Part shown: positions 43,322 through 52,691 of the stretch, piece after piece
Position numbering within the stretch: position 1 is the first letter of the stretch
How the letters are laid out: the number at the start of each line of letters is the position of its first letter
Assembly: GCA_009649675.1 (NCBI GenBank)
Contig: WJPL01000002.1
Location: 682,001 to 746,000 of the forward strand
Direction: 5' to 3'
Origin: Alphaproteobacteria bacterium HT1-32
Lineage (GTDB): Bacteria; Pseudomonadota; Alphaproteobacteria; Rhodospirillales; HT1-32
DNA: 64,000 bases
Made by a program: the position numbers and the translations under genes
Notes under the pieces: model-generated
Told to the model about the DNA's origin: nothing
The model's database searches: none
What the model saw: only the letters and a program-made list of their open reading frames with translations

Positions 43322-46080
43322 TGGACGGGCAACAGAGAACGACTGTTGATGCCGAAAACATCAGCTTCCGGGTAAACGGCAAGCCTGTTTCAGTTTCCGG
43401 CTCCCCCCTGCGTCGTCTGGCAGAGGTGTTGCGTCATGATCTGGGCCTGACGGGTACCAAGGTCGGCTGTAATGCCGGGGATTGTGGTGCCTGCACCGTG
43501 CTGGTGGATGGTGAGCAGGTTTGCTCCTGCATGATGCCGGTAGGGCAGGCGACAGGGCGGGATATTTCCACCGTCGAAGGGTTGTCGTCCGGCGTTGAAA
43601 TGAACCCTCTGCAGCAGGCATTTCAGCGCCATGGGGCGGCGCAATGCGGCATCTGTACACCGGGTATGCTGATGGCTGCGACCGATCTGCTGCAACGAAA
43701 TGCAGCGCCGGACCGGCAGGCTGTCATGGATGCGCTGGGTGGGGTGCTTTGTCGCTGCACCGGTTATCAGAAGATTGTCGAGGCAGTGCTGGATGTCGCG
43801 AGTACTGGTAGTGTCGCAGAAGCTGGCGCGGATGGCTATGTTGGTGCCCGGCTGCCGCGGATTGATGGCGTAGCAAAGGTAACAGGCGCTGAACGCTTTG
43901 GCGCAGATGCCATACCGGAGGATGCGCTCTGGCTTCGGGTGATCCGTTCGCCTCATGCCTCGGCGGAAATTACGCTTGGTGACATGTCGTCGGTGCTGGC
44001 GCGCGACGGGATTGAACGTGTGCTGACGGCGGCTGATGTTCCGTTCAACGGCTTTGGTATCTATCCCGATATCAAGGACCAGCCGGTTCTGACCGACCGG
44101 ATCGTGCGTTATCGGGGACAGGCAGTTGTGGCTGTGGTCGGCTCGTATGAGGCAATTGCCGCGCTTGATCCGTCTGACGTCCCCGTCAGCTATACAGCGT
44201 TGCCTTCTGTGACAGGTGTCGAAGAAGCGATGGCAGAGGGCGCGCCGCAGGTGCTGCCGGACAGGCCGGGAAACCTGTTGATTGATGGCTGGGTGCGAAA
44301 GGGTGATATCGCAAAAGGTTTTGGTGAGGCGGCAGCGGTTGCGGAAGATGATTTCCGGACCGGGTTTGTCGAACATGCCTATATCGAACCGGAAGCAGGC
44401 TGGGCGCGCCGGGTTGGCAATCGCATCGAAATCACGGCCTGTACCCAGGCCCCCTATATGGACCGGGACGAGACGGCGAATGTCATGCAGCTTGCTCCGG
44501 AGGATGTACGGATCATTCCGACAGGCTGCGGCGGTGGTTTCGGCGGCAAGCTGGATATTTCGGTGCAGCCTCTGGTCGCGGTCGCGGCATGGCTGTGCAA
44601 TAAGCCGGTCGCGACGATCTATGAGCGACCGGACAGCATGATGTCCTCGACGAAGCGGCACCCCTCCAGCATTTACGCGAAATTTGCCTGTGACCGGGAT
44701 GGTTATCTTCAGGCCTGTGAGATGGATGCCATCTTCAATACAGGTGCCTATGCGTCCTGGGGGCCGACTGTCGCGGGGCGGGTGCCCGTTCATGCCAGTG
44801 GCCCGTATTTCGTGCCGCATGTTTCAAACCGGGGCCGGGCCTATTTCACCAATGAGCCGCCGTCAGGCGCATTCCGCGGGTTTGGTGTGCCACAGGCAGC
44901 GATTGCGCATGAATGTCTGCTGGATGACCTGGCAGAGCAGATCGGACTGGACCGTCTTGAATTCCGTCGCCGCAATGCAATCGCCGCAGGGCAGGAGACC
45001 GCCTGCAGTCATCTGCTGGAAGCAAGCGCCGGGCTTGGTGAATGTCTCGATGAATTAAGACCTCATTGGGAAACCGCTCTGGCCGAGGCTGAGAGGCTGA
45101 ATGCCGGAGGCGGCAAAACCCGTCGGGGCGTCGGAATTGGCTGCATGTGGTACGGAATTGGAAATACATCCATGTCCAATCCCTCAACGATCCGCGTCGG
45201 GCTGAAACCGGACGGCAGGTTCGTTCTGTTCTCGGGTGCTGTGGATATTGGCCAGGGTTCCTACACCATTGTGCCGCAGATTGTTGCGGAGGCACTGGGT
45301 GTCAGCCTCGATCATTTTGATTTTGTGTTTGGGGATACCGATCTGACCCCCGACGCCGGCAAGACATCTGCGTCGCGTCAGACATTCGTGACGGGTAAGG
45401 CTGCGGAACTGGCGGGCAGGGATCTTCGCAGTCAGATTCTGCGTGCCGCAAATGCCGGGCCGGAAGCCCGTATTGAGATGACCGCCGGCCGGCTGACCGT
45501 CATCACGGGCGAAGATGCCCGGGAGATTGACCCGGCCCGGCTGCCACTCCGGGAGGATGGCAGTTTCGTGCTGATGGGCGAGGGAACCTTTGACCCGCCG
45601 ACGGAACCTCTGGATGAAAATGGCCAGGGGATCCCCTATGCAACCTACGGCTTTGCTGCACAGATGGCCGAAGTCGATGTCGATCCGATTCTGGGGACGG
45701 TAAAGGTGCGGCGCATTGTTGCGGCCCATGATGTCGGCCGGGCGATCAATCCGACGCAGGTTGAAGGTCAGATTCACGGCGGCATTGCACAGGGGCTCGG
45801 TCTGGCGCTGATGGAGGAATATATTCCGGGGCGGACAGAAAACCTGCATGATTATCTGATCCCGACATTCGGGGATATGCCCGAAATGGAAGTGATACTG
45901 GTTGAAGATGAAGAACCTCTCGGCCCCTATGGGGCAAAAGGGGTTGGTGAACCGGGGCTGGTGGCAACCGCCCCGGCTATCTTTGGTGCCGTGCGGCATG
46001 CTGTCGGTGTCCGGGTTCGTCAGGCACCGTTGCTGCCGCATCGTCTGCGACAGATGATTGTCGAGAAGGAGACAAGCTGA
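43318..46080 (+). CDS. Molybdenum hydroxylase, fused [2Fe-2S] and molybdopterin subunit
   Basis: A 920-residue fusion of what are usually two proteins. Residues 1-165 form the small subunit: CNAGDCGACTVLVDG (plant-type [2Fe-2S]), then QCGICTPGM and CRCTGYQKIVEA (second cluster). Residues 175-920 form the molybdopterin subunit: a GVAKVTGAERFGADA start, GCGGGFGGK and GAFRGFGVPQ molybdopterin loops, and the catalytic glutamate in GAKGVGEPGL near the C-terminus. Enzymes of this xanthine-oxidase family hydroxylate heteroaromatic carbons next to nitrogen using water. It is followed by a one-base overlap with the 6-hydroxynicotinate-reductase-like gene. Confidence 0.9.
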   Translation: MMDGQQRTTVDAENISFRVNGKPVSVSGSPLRRLAEVLRHDLGLTGTKVGCNAGDCGACTVLVDGEQVCSCMMPVGQATGRDISTVEGLSSGVEMNPLQQAFQRHGAAQCGICTPGMLMAATDLLQRNAAPDRQAVMDALGGVLCRCTGYQKIVEAVLDVASTGSVAEAGADGYVGARLPRIDGVAKVTGAERFGADAIPEDALWLRVIRSPHASAEITLGDMSSVLARDGIERVLTAADVPFNGFGIYPDIKDQPVLTDRIVRYRGQAVVAVVGSYEAIAALDPSDVPVSYTALPSVTGVEEAMAEGAPQVLPDRPGNLLIDGWVRKGDIAKGFGEAAAVAEDDFRTGFVEHAYIEPEAGWARRVGNRIEITACTQAPYMDRDETANVMQLAPEDVRIIPTGCGGGFGGKLDISVQPLVAVAAWLCNKPVATIYERPDSMMSSTKRHPSSIYAKFACDRDGYLQACEMDAIFNTGAYASWGPTVAGRVPVHASGPYFVPHVSNRGRAYFTNEPPSGAFRGFGVPQAAIAHECLLDDLAEQIGLDRLEFRRRNAIAAGQETACSHLLEASAGLGECLDELRPHWETALAEAERLNAGGGKTRRGVGIGCMWYGIGNTSMSNPSTIRVGLKPDGRFVLFSGAVDIGQGSYTIVPQIVAEALGVSLDHFDFVFGDTDLTPDAGKTSASRQTFVTGKAAELAGRDLRSQILRAANAGPEARIEMTAGRLTVITGEDAREIDPARLPLREDGSFVLMGEGTFDPPTEPLDENGQGIPYATYGFAAQMAEVDVDPILGTVKVRRIVAAHDVGRAINPTQVEGQIHGGIAQGLGLALMEEYIPGRTENLHDYLIPTFGDMPEMEVILVEDEEPLGPYGAKGVGEPGLVATAPAIFGAVRHAVGVRVRQAPLLPHRLRQMIVEKETS

Positions 46081-47531
46081 TGGCTGAAGCCACAGATGCT
46101 GCTGATGGTCTGGTTCGCTGTGATGCCTGTCCGGTTTTATGCCGGATACGTGAGGGCAAGACCGGGGCCTGTGACCGCTACGCCAATGTTGAGGGCGTTC
46201 TGACCCGTGTTGATCCGCTGGTCATTACCCAGCGGGCCGACAAGATTGTTCCTTTCGTTGAAGGTGAATGGGATGGCAACCCGGTAACGGAGCCGGAGAA
46301 ATTCATCACCGGTGTCGGATCAGGCACGACCTATCCGGACTATAAACCCGCACCCTTTATCGTCTCCTCGGTCATCGACGGTGTTGATACGGTTACTGTC
46401 GTTTCCGAAGGTATTTTCAGTTACTGCGGTCTGAAGGCAAAGATCGACACAGATCGTTATCTCGGTCCGGAACAGGCGGCTGTCCGCTGCGAAGGCGAAC
46501 AGATCGGCCATGTGACAACAGCGGAATATGGCTCGCAGATGCTGGCGCTGGGCGGCGTCCGCCATCTTACCGGCGGCAGCAAAAAGGAAGGCAATGTTAC
46601 CTGTCAGGCGATGCTGGATCTCTGCAATCGCAAGGCGGTTGAACTGACAATTGATGATGGTTCAACGCTGATCCTGCAGGCGGGCGAGCCACCGGTTGTG
46701 GATGGCCTGAAGGAGAACCGTATGCGTGTGGGCTGTGGTTCTGCAACAATTGGTATCTTTGCCCAGCAATGGCAGGGCCATGCGGATGAAGTGATTGTCG
46801 TTGACGACCATATCACCGGCGTTCTGACCGAACATCAGGCCGGCCGTTTTCTCGACATGCCACCGGCGGGCATCCGCGTCAGGGGCAGGAAGTCTACCCC
46901 CGGTCGTTATTTTCAGGTCGCGGATCATGGCTCCGGCTGGGGCGGGACCAATGTTTCCGACCCGCTGGCGATCATCGACCGGATCAACCCCAAGACCGCC
47001 TGGCCGGGCATGCGTCTGCTGATGGTCTCGACGACCGGCGAGGATTCAGCCTGGTTTGTGCTGGATGAAGATCTGAAGCCGCAACCCGCTGATATGCCGG
47101 AACCGGTACAGGTTGTTGTTGATCGCATCGCGGAGAACTGCGAGCCGGCTCTTTGCAGCATTCTGTTCATGGCTGGTGCCGGTGGATCGCTTCGGGCGGG
47201 TGTGACGGAAAACCCGGTCCGCCTGACCAACAGCGTCAAGCAGTCCCTGACCCGTGTGACCTGTGGTGGTGCGCCGGTATTTGTCTGGCCGGGTGGGGGA
47301 ATCACCATCATGGCGGATGTCACCCGAATGCCGGAAAACTCGTTCGGTTATGTACCGACACCGGCACTTGTCGCGCCTATTGAATTCACATTATCGCGTG
47401 AGGATTATGTGGCGCTTGGCGGTCATTCGGACCACATCGTCACGCTGGAAGAAGTACTGCGGCGTGACCGGCTGAAACTTGAAAACAACCGCCCGGAGAA
47501 CCCCTGGCCTTCAGCGGGGAAACTGCATTGA
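46080..47531 (+). CDS. 6-hydroxynicotinate-reductase-like iron-sulfur flavoprotein
   Basis: A 483-residue protein that I recognise as the 6-hydroxynicotinate reductase family, known from Eubacterium barkeri and annotated in Azorhizobium. The E. barkeri enzyme reduces 6-hydroxynicotinate to 1,4,5,6-tetrahydro-6-oxonicotinate and carries Fe-S clusters and a covalently bound flavin. Here C14, C17, C21 and C31 (CDACPVLC and GACDRY) form an obvious cluster site. Further Cys occur in SYCGLK, NVTCQAMLDLCN, VGCGSAT and RVTCGGAP. SGTT at residues 81-84 is a possible flavinylation site. It sits between the hydroxylase, which would make its substrate, and the UPF0280 gene, overlapping both. Confidence 0.78.
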   Translation: MAEATDAADGLVRCDACPVLCRIREGKTGACDRYANVEGVLTRVDPLVITQRADKIVPFVEGEWDGNPVTEPEKFITGVGSGTTYPDYKPAPFIVSSVIDGVDTVTVVSEGIFSYCGLKAKIDTDRYLGPEQAAVRCEGEQIGHVTTAEYGSQMLALGGVRHLTGGSKKEGNVTCQAMLDLCNRKAVELTIDDGSTLILQAGEPPVVDGLKENRMRVGCGSATIGIFAQQWQGHADEVIVVDDHITGVLTEHQAGRFLDMPPAGIRVRGRKSTPGRYFQVADHGSGWGGTNVSDPLAIIDRINPKTAWPGMRLLMVSTTGEDSAWFVLDEDLKPQPADMPEPVQVVVDRIAENCEPALCSILFMAGAGGSLRAGVTENPVRLTNSVKQSLTRVTCGGAPVFVWPGGGITIMADVTRMPENSFGYVPTPALVAPIEFTLSREDYVALGGHSDHIVTLEEVLRRDRLKLENNRPENPWPSAGKLH

Positions 47532-48445
47532 GTGGAAACCCGCAGATAGCCCTGTTGCCTGACGGCCGGAAGCTGCATCTGCAGCATGGCCCGATTGACA
47601 TCATTGCTGAAGCACGTGGCGATGTTGCGTCAGTGCGAACGGCCTATCATGCGGCCGGATTGCGGTTCGGGTCAGTTCTGTCTGAACTGGTTCAGGATCT
47701 CGCCGTGCTGCGACAGCCTCCGTCAGATATCCGGCCTGATTTTGTCAGTCCGGTCGCAGCACGAATGTATGCTGCGGTGTCCTGTCATTCAGACCGACAT
47801 TTTGTGACGCCAATGGCGGCTGTTGCCGGGGCCGTGGCAGAAGATATTCTGAAGGCCATGCATGACGCTGCGCCGGGACTGGATAGCCTCATTGTGAATA
47901 ATGGCGGCGATATCGCGCTGCATGTTGCGGGTGATTCCCGGATAACCGTGGGGCTGGTCAGCAATGCAGATGCACCGCGTCTGGATGGTGATCTGACGAT
48001 TGATGCCGCCAGTCCGGTTCGGGGGATTGCAACTTCCGGCTGGCGGGGGCGCTCGCAATCCCTGGGGATTGCGGATTCCGTAACCGTGCTGGCAACGGCG
48101 GCCGCAGCAGCGGACGTTGCGGCGACGCTGATAGCGAATGTGGTGAATATTGACCATCCGGTGGTCCGTCGGGCACCCGCCATCAGCCTGCGGGATGATA
48201 CAGATCTTGGCGACCGTCTGGTCACAGTCGATGTCGGGATGCTGGACCGCGACAGTGTTGAAGCAGCACTTGAAGCAGGCCGGGTTGTTGCTGCGGATAT
48301 GGCAGACCGGGGGCTGATACTGTCTGCCAGCCTGATGTTGCAGGGCGTGGCCAGTGTGGTGTCCGCAACGTCATCGGCGGAAGCCAGCATGGTGCCTCTG
48401 CTTAAGCAGGGGAATGGTCGACAAGAACTGAGGAGGGGGATGTGA
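47528..48445 (+). CDS. UPF0280 family ApbE-like protein, possible flavin transferase
   Basis: A 305-residue UPF0280 protein. The family belongs to the ApbE superfamily, whose members attach FMN covalently to Thr or Ser. Visible elements are VSPVAARMYAAVSCH, TPMAAVAGAVAEDIL, the glycine-rich LIVNNGGDIALHV (the NGGD motif shared with ApbE) and IATSGWRGRSQSLGIADSVTVLA (the ApbE ATSG motif). It overlaps the reductase gene by four bases upstream (ATGA) and the Rieske gene downstream. Because the known 6-hydroxynicotinate reductase contains covalent flavin, the likely role here is maturation of that neighbour. This is inference from context. Confidence 0.8.
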   Translation: MSGNPQIALLPDGRKLHLQHGPIDIIAEARGDVASVRTAYHAAGLRFGSVLSELVQDLAVLRQPPSDIRPDFVSPVAARMYAAVSCHSDRHFVTPMAAVAGAVAEDILKAMHDAAPGLDSLIVNNGGDIALHVAGDSRITVGLVSNADAPRLDGDLTIDAASPVRGIATSGWRGRSQSLGIADSVTVLATAAAAADVAATLIANVVNIDHPVVRRAPAISLRDDTDLGDRLVTVDVGMLDRDSVEAALEAGRVVAADMADRGLILSASLMLQGVASVVSATSSAEASMVPLLKQGNGRQELRRGM

Positions 48446-49479
48446 CCTTCATTCAGAACGCCTGGTATGTTGCGGGCTGGAGCACGGATATCGACCGCAG
48501 CCTAAAGCGCAGTACGATTATCGGGCAGCCCGTGGTGGTCTACCGGACAGAAGCAGGAGAAGTGGTTGCACTGGAAGATCGCTGTCCGCATCGGTTCCTG
48601 CCCTTGTCCATGGGACGCCTTCAGGGGGATGTAATTGAATGCGGCTACCACGGACTACGTTTTGATTGTTCCGGAAAATGTGTCCGCATTCCGGGACAAG
48701 AGCGCATTCCGTCGACAGCGCAGGTTCGGAAGTATCCGGTCACCGAGAATATGGGGCTGGTCTGGGTCTGGATGGGGGATGCTGATCTGGCGGCAACTGT
48801 CGAGCCGTTTGATCTGCCGGAATATCATGACCCTGAATGGGGTGTGGCGCATGGGGATGCGTTGCTGGTTGACGCGCATTATCTCAGTCTGGCCGATAAT
48901 CTCTGCGATCCGGCGCATGTCAGCTTCGTGCATGGCACGACATTAGGCAGCCCGGCGGGGGAGGAGATTCCGATCTATTCGGAACGGCAGGATAACAAGG
49001 TTCTGACCTGGCGCTGGACGCTGGATGCGGAGCCGGTCGCTTTTTTCAAGATGTTTGGAAATTTTCAGGGAAATGTGGACCGGTGGCAATATTACCATCT
49101 CCATGCTCCTTCAACGGCGATCATTGATTTTGGCAGTGCAGATGCAGGAACAGGCGCGCCGGATGGTAATCGAGATGACTGTATTCAGGTCTATTCCTGC
49201 CATTTCATGACTCCGGTCGATGAGCGGACGACCATCGATTACTGGCTGCATGTCCGCAATTTTGCGGCCGGGGATGCCTCGGTCGGTGAACGGATAAGCG
49301 ATGCCTTCCGGATAGCTTTTGCTGAGGACAAAGCTATCCTGCAGGCCGTTCAGGCAGAGGAAGACCGCCTGCCGGACAGACAGCCGGTTCGTATCGCCAT
49401 TGATGCCGGCGCGAACCGTCTGCGAAAATTGATTAGTGAATTGAAAGACAAGGAAACCTATTCTGCCGCCGCGAATTGA
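48442..49479 (+). CDS. Rieske non-heme iron oxygenase (VanA-like)
   Basis: A 345-residue terminal oxygenase. The Rieske cluster ligands are in EDRCPHRFLPLSMG and ECGYHGLRFD (C-x-H and C-x2-H), and the mononuclear iron site is DNLCDPAHVSFVHG (two His with a nearby Asp). The overall pattern is that of vanillate O-demethylase and related single-subunit-type oxygenases. It begins with GTG overlapping the UPF0280 stop. No matching reductase gene is present, so electrons must come from elsewhere, possibly a reductase outside the window. Its position suggests a second oxidation or demethylation step on the same heterocycle. Confidence 0.88.
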   Translation: MTFIQNAWYVAGWSTDIDRSLKRSTIIGQPVVVYRTEAGEVVALEDRCPHRFLPLSMGRLQGDVIECGYHGLRFDCSGKCVRIPGQERIPSTAQVRKYPVTENMGLVWVWMGDADLAATVEPFDLPEYHDPEWGVAHGDALLVDAHYLSLADNLCDPAHVSFVHGTTLGSPAGEEIPIYSERQDNKVLTWRWTLDAEPVAFFKMFGNFQGNVDRWQYYHLHAPSTAIIDFGSADAGTGAPDGNRDDCIQVYSCHFMTPVDERTTIDYWLHVRNFAAGDASVGERISDAFRIAFAEDKAILQAVQAEEDRLPDRQPVRIAIDAGANRLRKLISELKDKETYSAAAN

Positions 49480-49548
49480 TTCACGACGGCACACCACCGA
49501 GAGCCGACAGTCCATCTAAACACTATGGGAGACGATAGGAAGATGACT

Positions 49549-50748
49549 ATGAAACGCAGAACTTTTATCGCAGCAGCAGGTGTTGCTGCGATGCTGGCGC
49601 CGGGACTGGCGCAATCCGCCGATACCATCAAGATCGGTGATATCAACAGTTACAAGACACTGCCCGCGCATACACTGCCCTATAAATATGGTGTCGATCT
49701 GGCCATTGAGCAGATCAACGCTGCGGGTGGTGTCCTTGGCAAACAGCTTGAAGTGATCTCACGCGATGATCAGGGCAAGCCGGGTGAAGCGGTCAAGCTG
49801 GCCGAAGAACTGTTTGTGAAAGAAGGCGTCTCGCTGATTTCGGGTTCGCTGTTCTCGCATATCGGTCTGGCGCTGACATCCTATGCCGGGCAGAAGAAAA
49901 AGCTGTATCTCGCAGCTGAACCGCTGGCTGATGCACTGGTCTGGGAACAGGGCAATCGTTACACCTTCCGCCTGCGTCCCTCGACCTATATGCAGGCTGC
50001 CATGCTGGCTGAGGTTGCTGCGAAGAACCCGGCCAAGCGCTGGGCGACAATCGCTCCCAACTATGCGTATGGCAAAGATGCGGTTGCCGCCTTCCAGAAG
50101 GTTCTGAAGGCCAAGCGTCCGGATGTTGAGTTCGTGGGCGAACAGTGGCCGGCTCTGTTCAAGATTGATGCCGGTTCGGAAACCCAGGCTCTCGAGGCCG
50201 TTAAGCCGGATGCAATCTACAACGTGACCTTCGGATCCGATCTCGCGAAATTCGTTCGTGAGGGCGAAGTGCGTGGCCTGTTCAAGGATCGTCTGGTCGT
50301 TGGTCTGCTGACCGGCGAGCCGGAATATCTCGACCCGCTGAAGGACGAAGCACCGAAAGGCTGGCTGGTTACAGGCTATCCCTGGTACGACTTCAACGAG
50401 CCGGCTCACAAGGCTTTCGTCGATGCTTATCAGGCCAAGTTCAACGACTATCCGCGTGTCGGGTCGATCGTTGGCTACAACGCCATGCTGGTGATTGCCG
50501 AGGCCATCAAGAAAGCCGGTTCGACTGATACGGAAAAGCTGGTCGATGCCATGGAAGGTCTCGATACGGATACGCCGCTTGGCAAGATCCACATGCGTGC
50601 GCTGGATCATCAGTCAACGATGGGGGCCTTCGTCGGCACCACCGCGTTGAAGGATGGCAAGGGCATCATGGTTGACTGGAGCTACCTCGATGGTGGCGCC
50701 TATCTGCCGTCAGATGAAGAAGTCCGCAAGATGCGGCCTGCGAACTGA
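49549..50748 (+). CDS. Liv-type ABC transporter substrate-binding protein
   Basis: A periplasmic binding protein of about 399 residues of the branched-chain amino acid/amide (HAAT) family. A signal peptide with a twin-arginine-like start (MKRRTFIAAAGVAAMLAPGLAQSA) precedes IKIGDINSYKTLPAHTLPYKYGVDLAIEQINAAGGVLGKQLEVI, the classic LivK-like entry. The ATG at 49549 has AGGAAG at six bases; the ATG at 49543 would be too close to it. Such proteins often bind aromatic carboxylates and amides as well as amino acids, so it probably captures the heterocycle degraded by this operon. Confidence 0.9.
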   Translation: MKRRTFIAAAGVAAMLAPGLAQSADTIKIGDINSYKTLPAHTLPYKYGVDLAIEQINAAGGVLGKQLEVISRDDQGKPGEAVKLAEELFVKEGVSLISGSLFSHIGLALTSYAGQKKKLYLAAEPLADALVWEQGNRYTFRLRPSTYMQAAMLAEVAAKNPAKRWATIAPNYAYGKDAVAAFQKVLKAKRPDVEFVGEQWPALFKIDAGSETQALEAVKPDAIYNVTFGSDLAKFVREGEVRGLFKDRLVVGLLTGEPEYLDPLKDEAPKGWLVTGYPWYDFNEPAHKAFVDAYQAKFNDYPRVGSIVGYNAMLVIAEAIKKAGSTDTEKLVDAMEGLDTDTPLGKIHMRALDHQSTMGAFVGTTALKDGKGIMVDWSYLDGGAYLPSDEEVRKMRPAN

Positions 50749-50837
50749 CGCTTAAAGTCTGTGCTGGCGACCGGTCATATACTGGCCGGTCGCTACAGAC
50801 CTTCGTTTTCTGACTTCGACAGACAGGATTTTTGCCC

Positions 50838-52691
50838 GTGGGTTTTTATGTTGTCCAGTTCCTGACCGGCCTGGCAAATGCAGCCGCCTTGTTTCTGGTT
50901 GCCTCCGGTCTGTCGATTATTTTCGGCGTAACCCGCATCGTGAACTTTGCGCATGGCTCGTTCTATATGCTCGGAGCCTATATCGGTTACACGATGATCA
51001 ATGCTATCGGCGGCAGTTTTGCCGGTTTCTGGGTTGCGATCCTGTTGTCTGCGCTGGCCGGGGGGCTGGTCGGTGTTGTGGTCGAAATGACGATCCTGCG
51101 CCGCGTCTACCAGGCACCGGAGCTGTTCCAGCTTATTGCGACTTTTGGTGTTATTCTGGTTATTCAGGATCTTTCGCTTCTGACCTGGGGGTCGGAAGAT
51201 CTGCTCGGGCCGCGCGCACCGTTGCTGAAGGGCGCGGTTGATATCGGCGGGGCGTTGTTGCCCACATACGACATCGCGCTTATTGCCCTCAGTCCGATTG
51301 TTCTCGGAGGTTTGTGGCTGCTGTTCAACCGGACCCGCTGGGGCATTCTGGTGCGGGCGGCAACACAGGACCGGGAGATGGTTGGTGCGCTTGGCGTCAA
51401 TCAGGTCTGGCTTTTTACCGGTGTTTTCTTTCTGGGGTCCGCGCTGGCGGCGCTGGGAGGCGCGGCGCAACTGCCGAAAGGTGGTGCGACGCTGCTGATG
51501 GATTTCAATATTCTTGCTGCGGTGTTTGTGGTCGTCGTTGTTGGTGGCATGGGGTCAATTCCCGGTGCGTTTCTGGCGGCCGTGCTGATTTCGGAGCTGA
51601 ACAGTTTCGGCATCCTTGTCTGGGCCGAAAGCACGCTGGTGCTGATGTTTGTCGTCATGGCGGTGGTGCTGATTTTCCGGCCCTATGGATTGCTAGGCAC
51701 GCCGGAGGATGGATCGAAGGGCGAGGCGGGTCCGCTTGAAGCGCCTTACAGAAAGGCCCCGCCGAAGTTGCGTCTGCTGATCGGGCTGCTGCTGGCGGTT
51801 GTCGTTGCCTTGCCGCTGGCCGGTGATGACTTCCTGCTGGTGCTGGCAACAGACATGCTGATTCTGTCGCTGTTCGCCGTTTCCCTCCATTTCCTGATGG
51901 GGCCGGGCGGGATGGTGTCATTCGGACATGCCGCCTATTTTGGCGGCGGTGCCTATGGCGCGGCTCTGCTGGTCACTTATGCGGGCAGTTCGATGGAACT
52001 GGCGATGCTGCTGGCACCACTTTGCGCCGCTGCGATGGCAGTGATTGTCGGCTGGTTCTGTGTCCGGTTGCGGGGCGTCTACTTTGCCATGCTGACACTG
52101 GCCTTTGCACAGGTCGGCTGGTCCATCGTGTTCCAGTGGTCCGACGTGACCAATGGCGATGACGGGCTGCTTGGTATCTGGCCGTCATCCTGGGCCAGTG
52201 ACCGGATGATCTTTTTCTATCTGGTATTGCTGATCTGTACCGCGGGTATCCTGTTTATCCGGCATGTGCTGTTCTCGCCTTTCGGATATGGCCTGCGGGC
52301 TACCCGTGACTCTGCCCAGCGCAGTGAGGCGATCGGCATCAACACCTCGCGGCAGCAATGGGCGGCCTTCGTGTTTGCCGGAACCATGGCGGGTCTGGCC
52401 GGTGCGCTGTACGTCTTTTCGAAGGGCAGCGTTTTCCCGGACGAAATGTCGATTCAGCGATCCTTTGACGGATTGCTGATGGTGTTGCTTGGCGGTGTAC
52501 AGACACTCTCCGGACCATTTGTCGGTGCCTCCCTGTTTACCTGGCTGCATGACGCACTGACGACCTTCGAATACTGGCGACTGATTATCGGAATTATCAT
52601 CATCGCGCTGGTGGTGCTGTTTCCGCAGGGTGTTGCGGGTTCGTTCAAACGCTATTTCGGCAAGTCCTTTGGCATGGAGGAACGGTGGTGA
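50838..52691 (+). CDS. Fused LivH-LivM ABC permease
   Basis: A protein of about 617 residues joining both permeases. The first half (to about residue 290) is LivH-like, with GLSIIFGVTRIVNFAHGSFYMLGAYIGY and VFVVVVVGGMGSIPGAFLAAVLI. The second half is LivM-like, with LHFLMGPGGMVSFGHAAYFGGGAYGAALL and the YGLRATRDSAQRSEAIGIN loop that contacts the ATPase. Fused LivHM permeases occur in proteobacteria but separate genes are more usual. The start is GTG 50838 or TTG 50832. The stop overlaps the LivG start. Confidence 0.9.
   Translation: MGFYVVQFLTGLANAAALFLVASGLSIIFGVTRIVNFAHGSFYMLGAYIGYTMINAIGGSFAGFWVAILLSALAGGLVGVVVEMTILRRVYQAPELFQLIATFGVILVIQDLSLLTWGSEDLLGPRAPLLKGAVDIGGALLPTYDIALIALSPIVLGGLWLLFNRTRWGILVRAATQDREMVGALGVNQVWLFTGVFFLGSALAALGGAAQLPKGGATLLMDFNILAAVFVVVVVGGMGSIPGAFLAAVLISELNSFGILVWAESTLVLMFVVMAVVLIFRPYGLLGTPEDGSKGEAGPLEAPYRKAPPKLRLLIGLLLAVVVALPLAGDDFLLVLATDMLILSLFAVSLHFLMGPGGMVSFGHAAYFGGGAYGAALLVTYAGSSMELAMLLAPLCAAAMAVIVGWFCVRLRGVYFAMLTLAFAQVGWSIVFQWSDVTNGDDGLLGIWPSSWASDRMIFFYLVLLICTAGILFIRHVLFSPFGYGLRATRDSAQRSEAIGINTSRQQWAAFVFAGTMAGLAGALYVFSKGSVFPDEMSIQRSFDGLLMVLLGGVQTLSGPFVGASLFTWLHDALTTFEYWRLIIGIIIIALVVLFPQGVAGSFKRYFGKSFGMEERW

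Noticed and set aside
43390-44820. A 476-codon minus-strand frame opposite the molybdenum hydroxylase
   Set aside because: It is the antisense shadow of a clearly functional gene, with low-complexity His/Arg composition and no recognisable motif.
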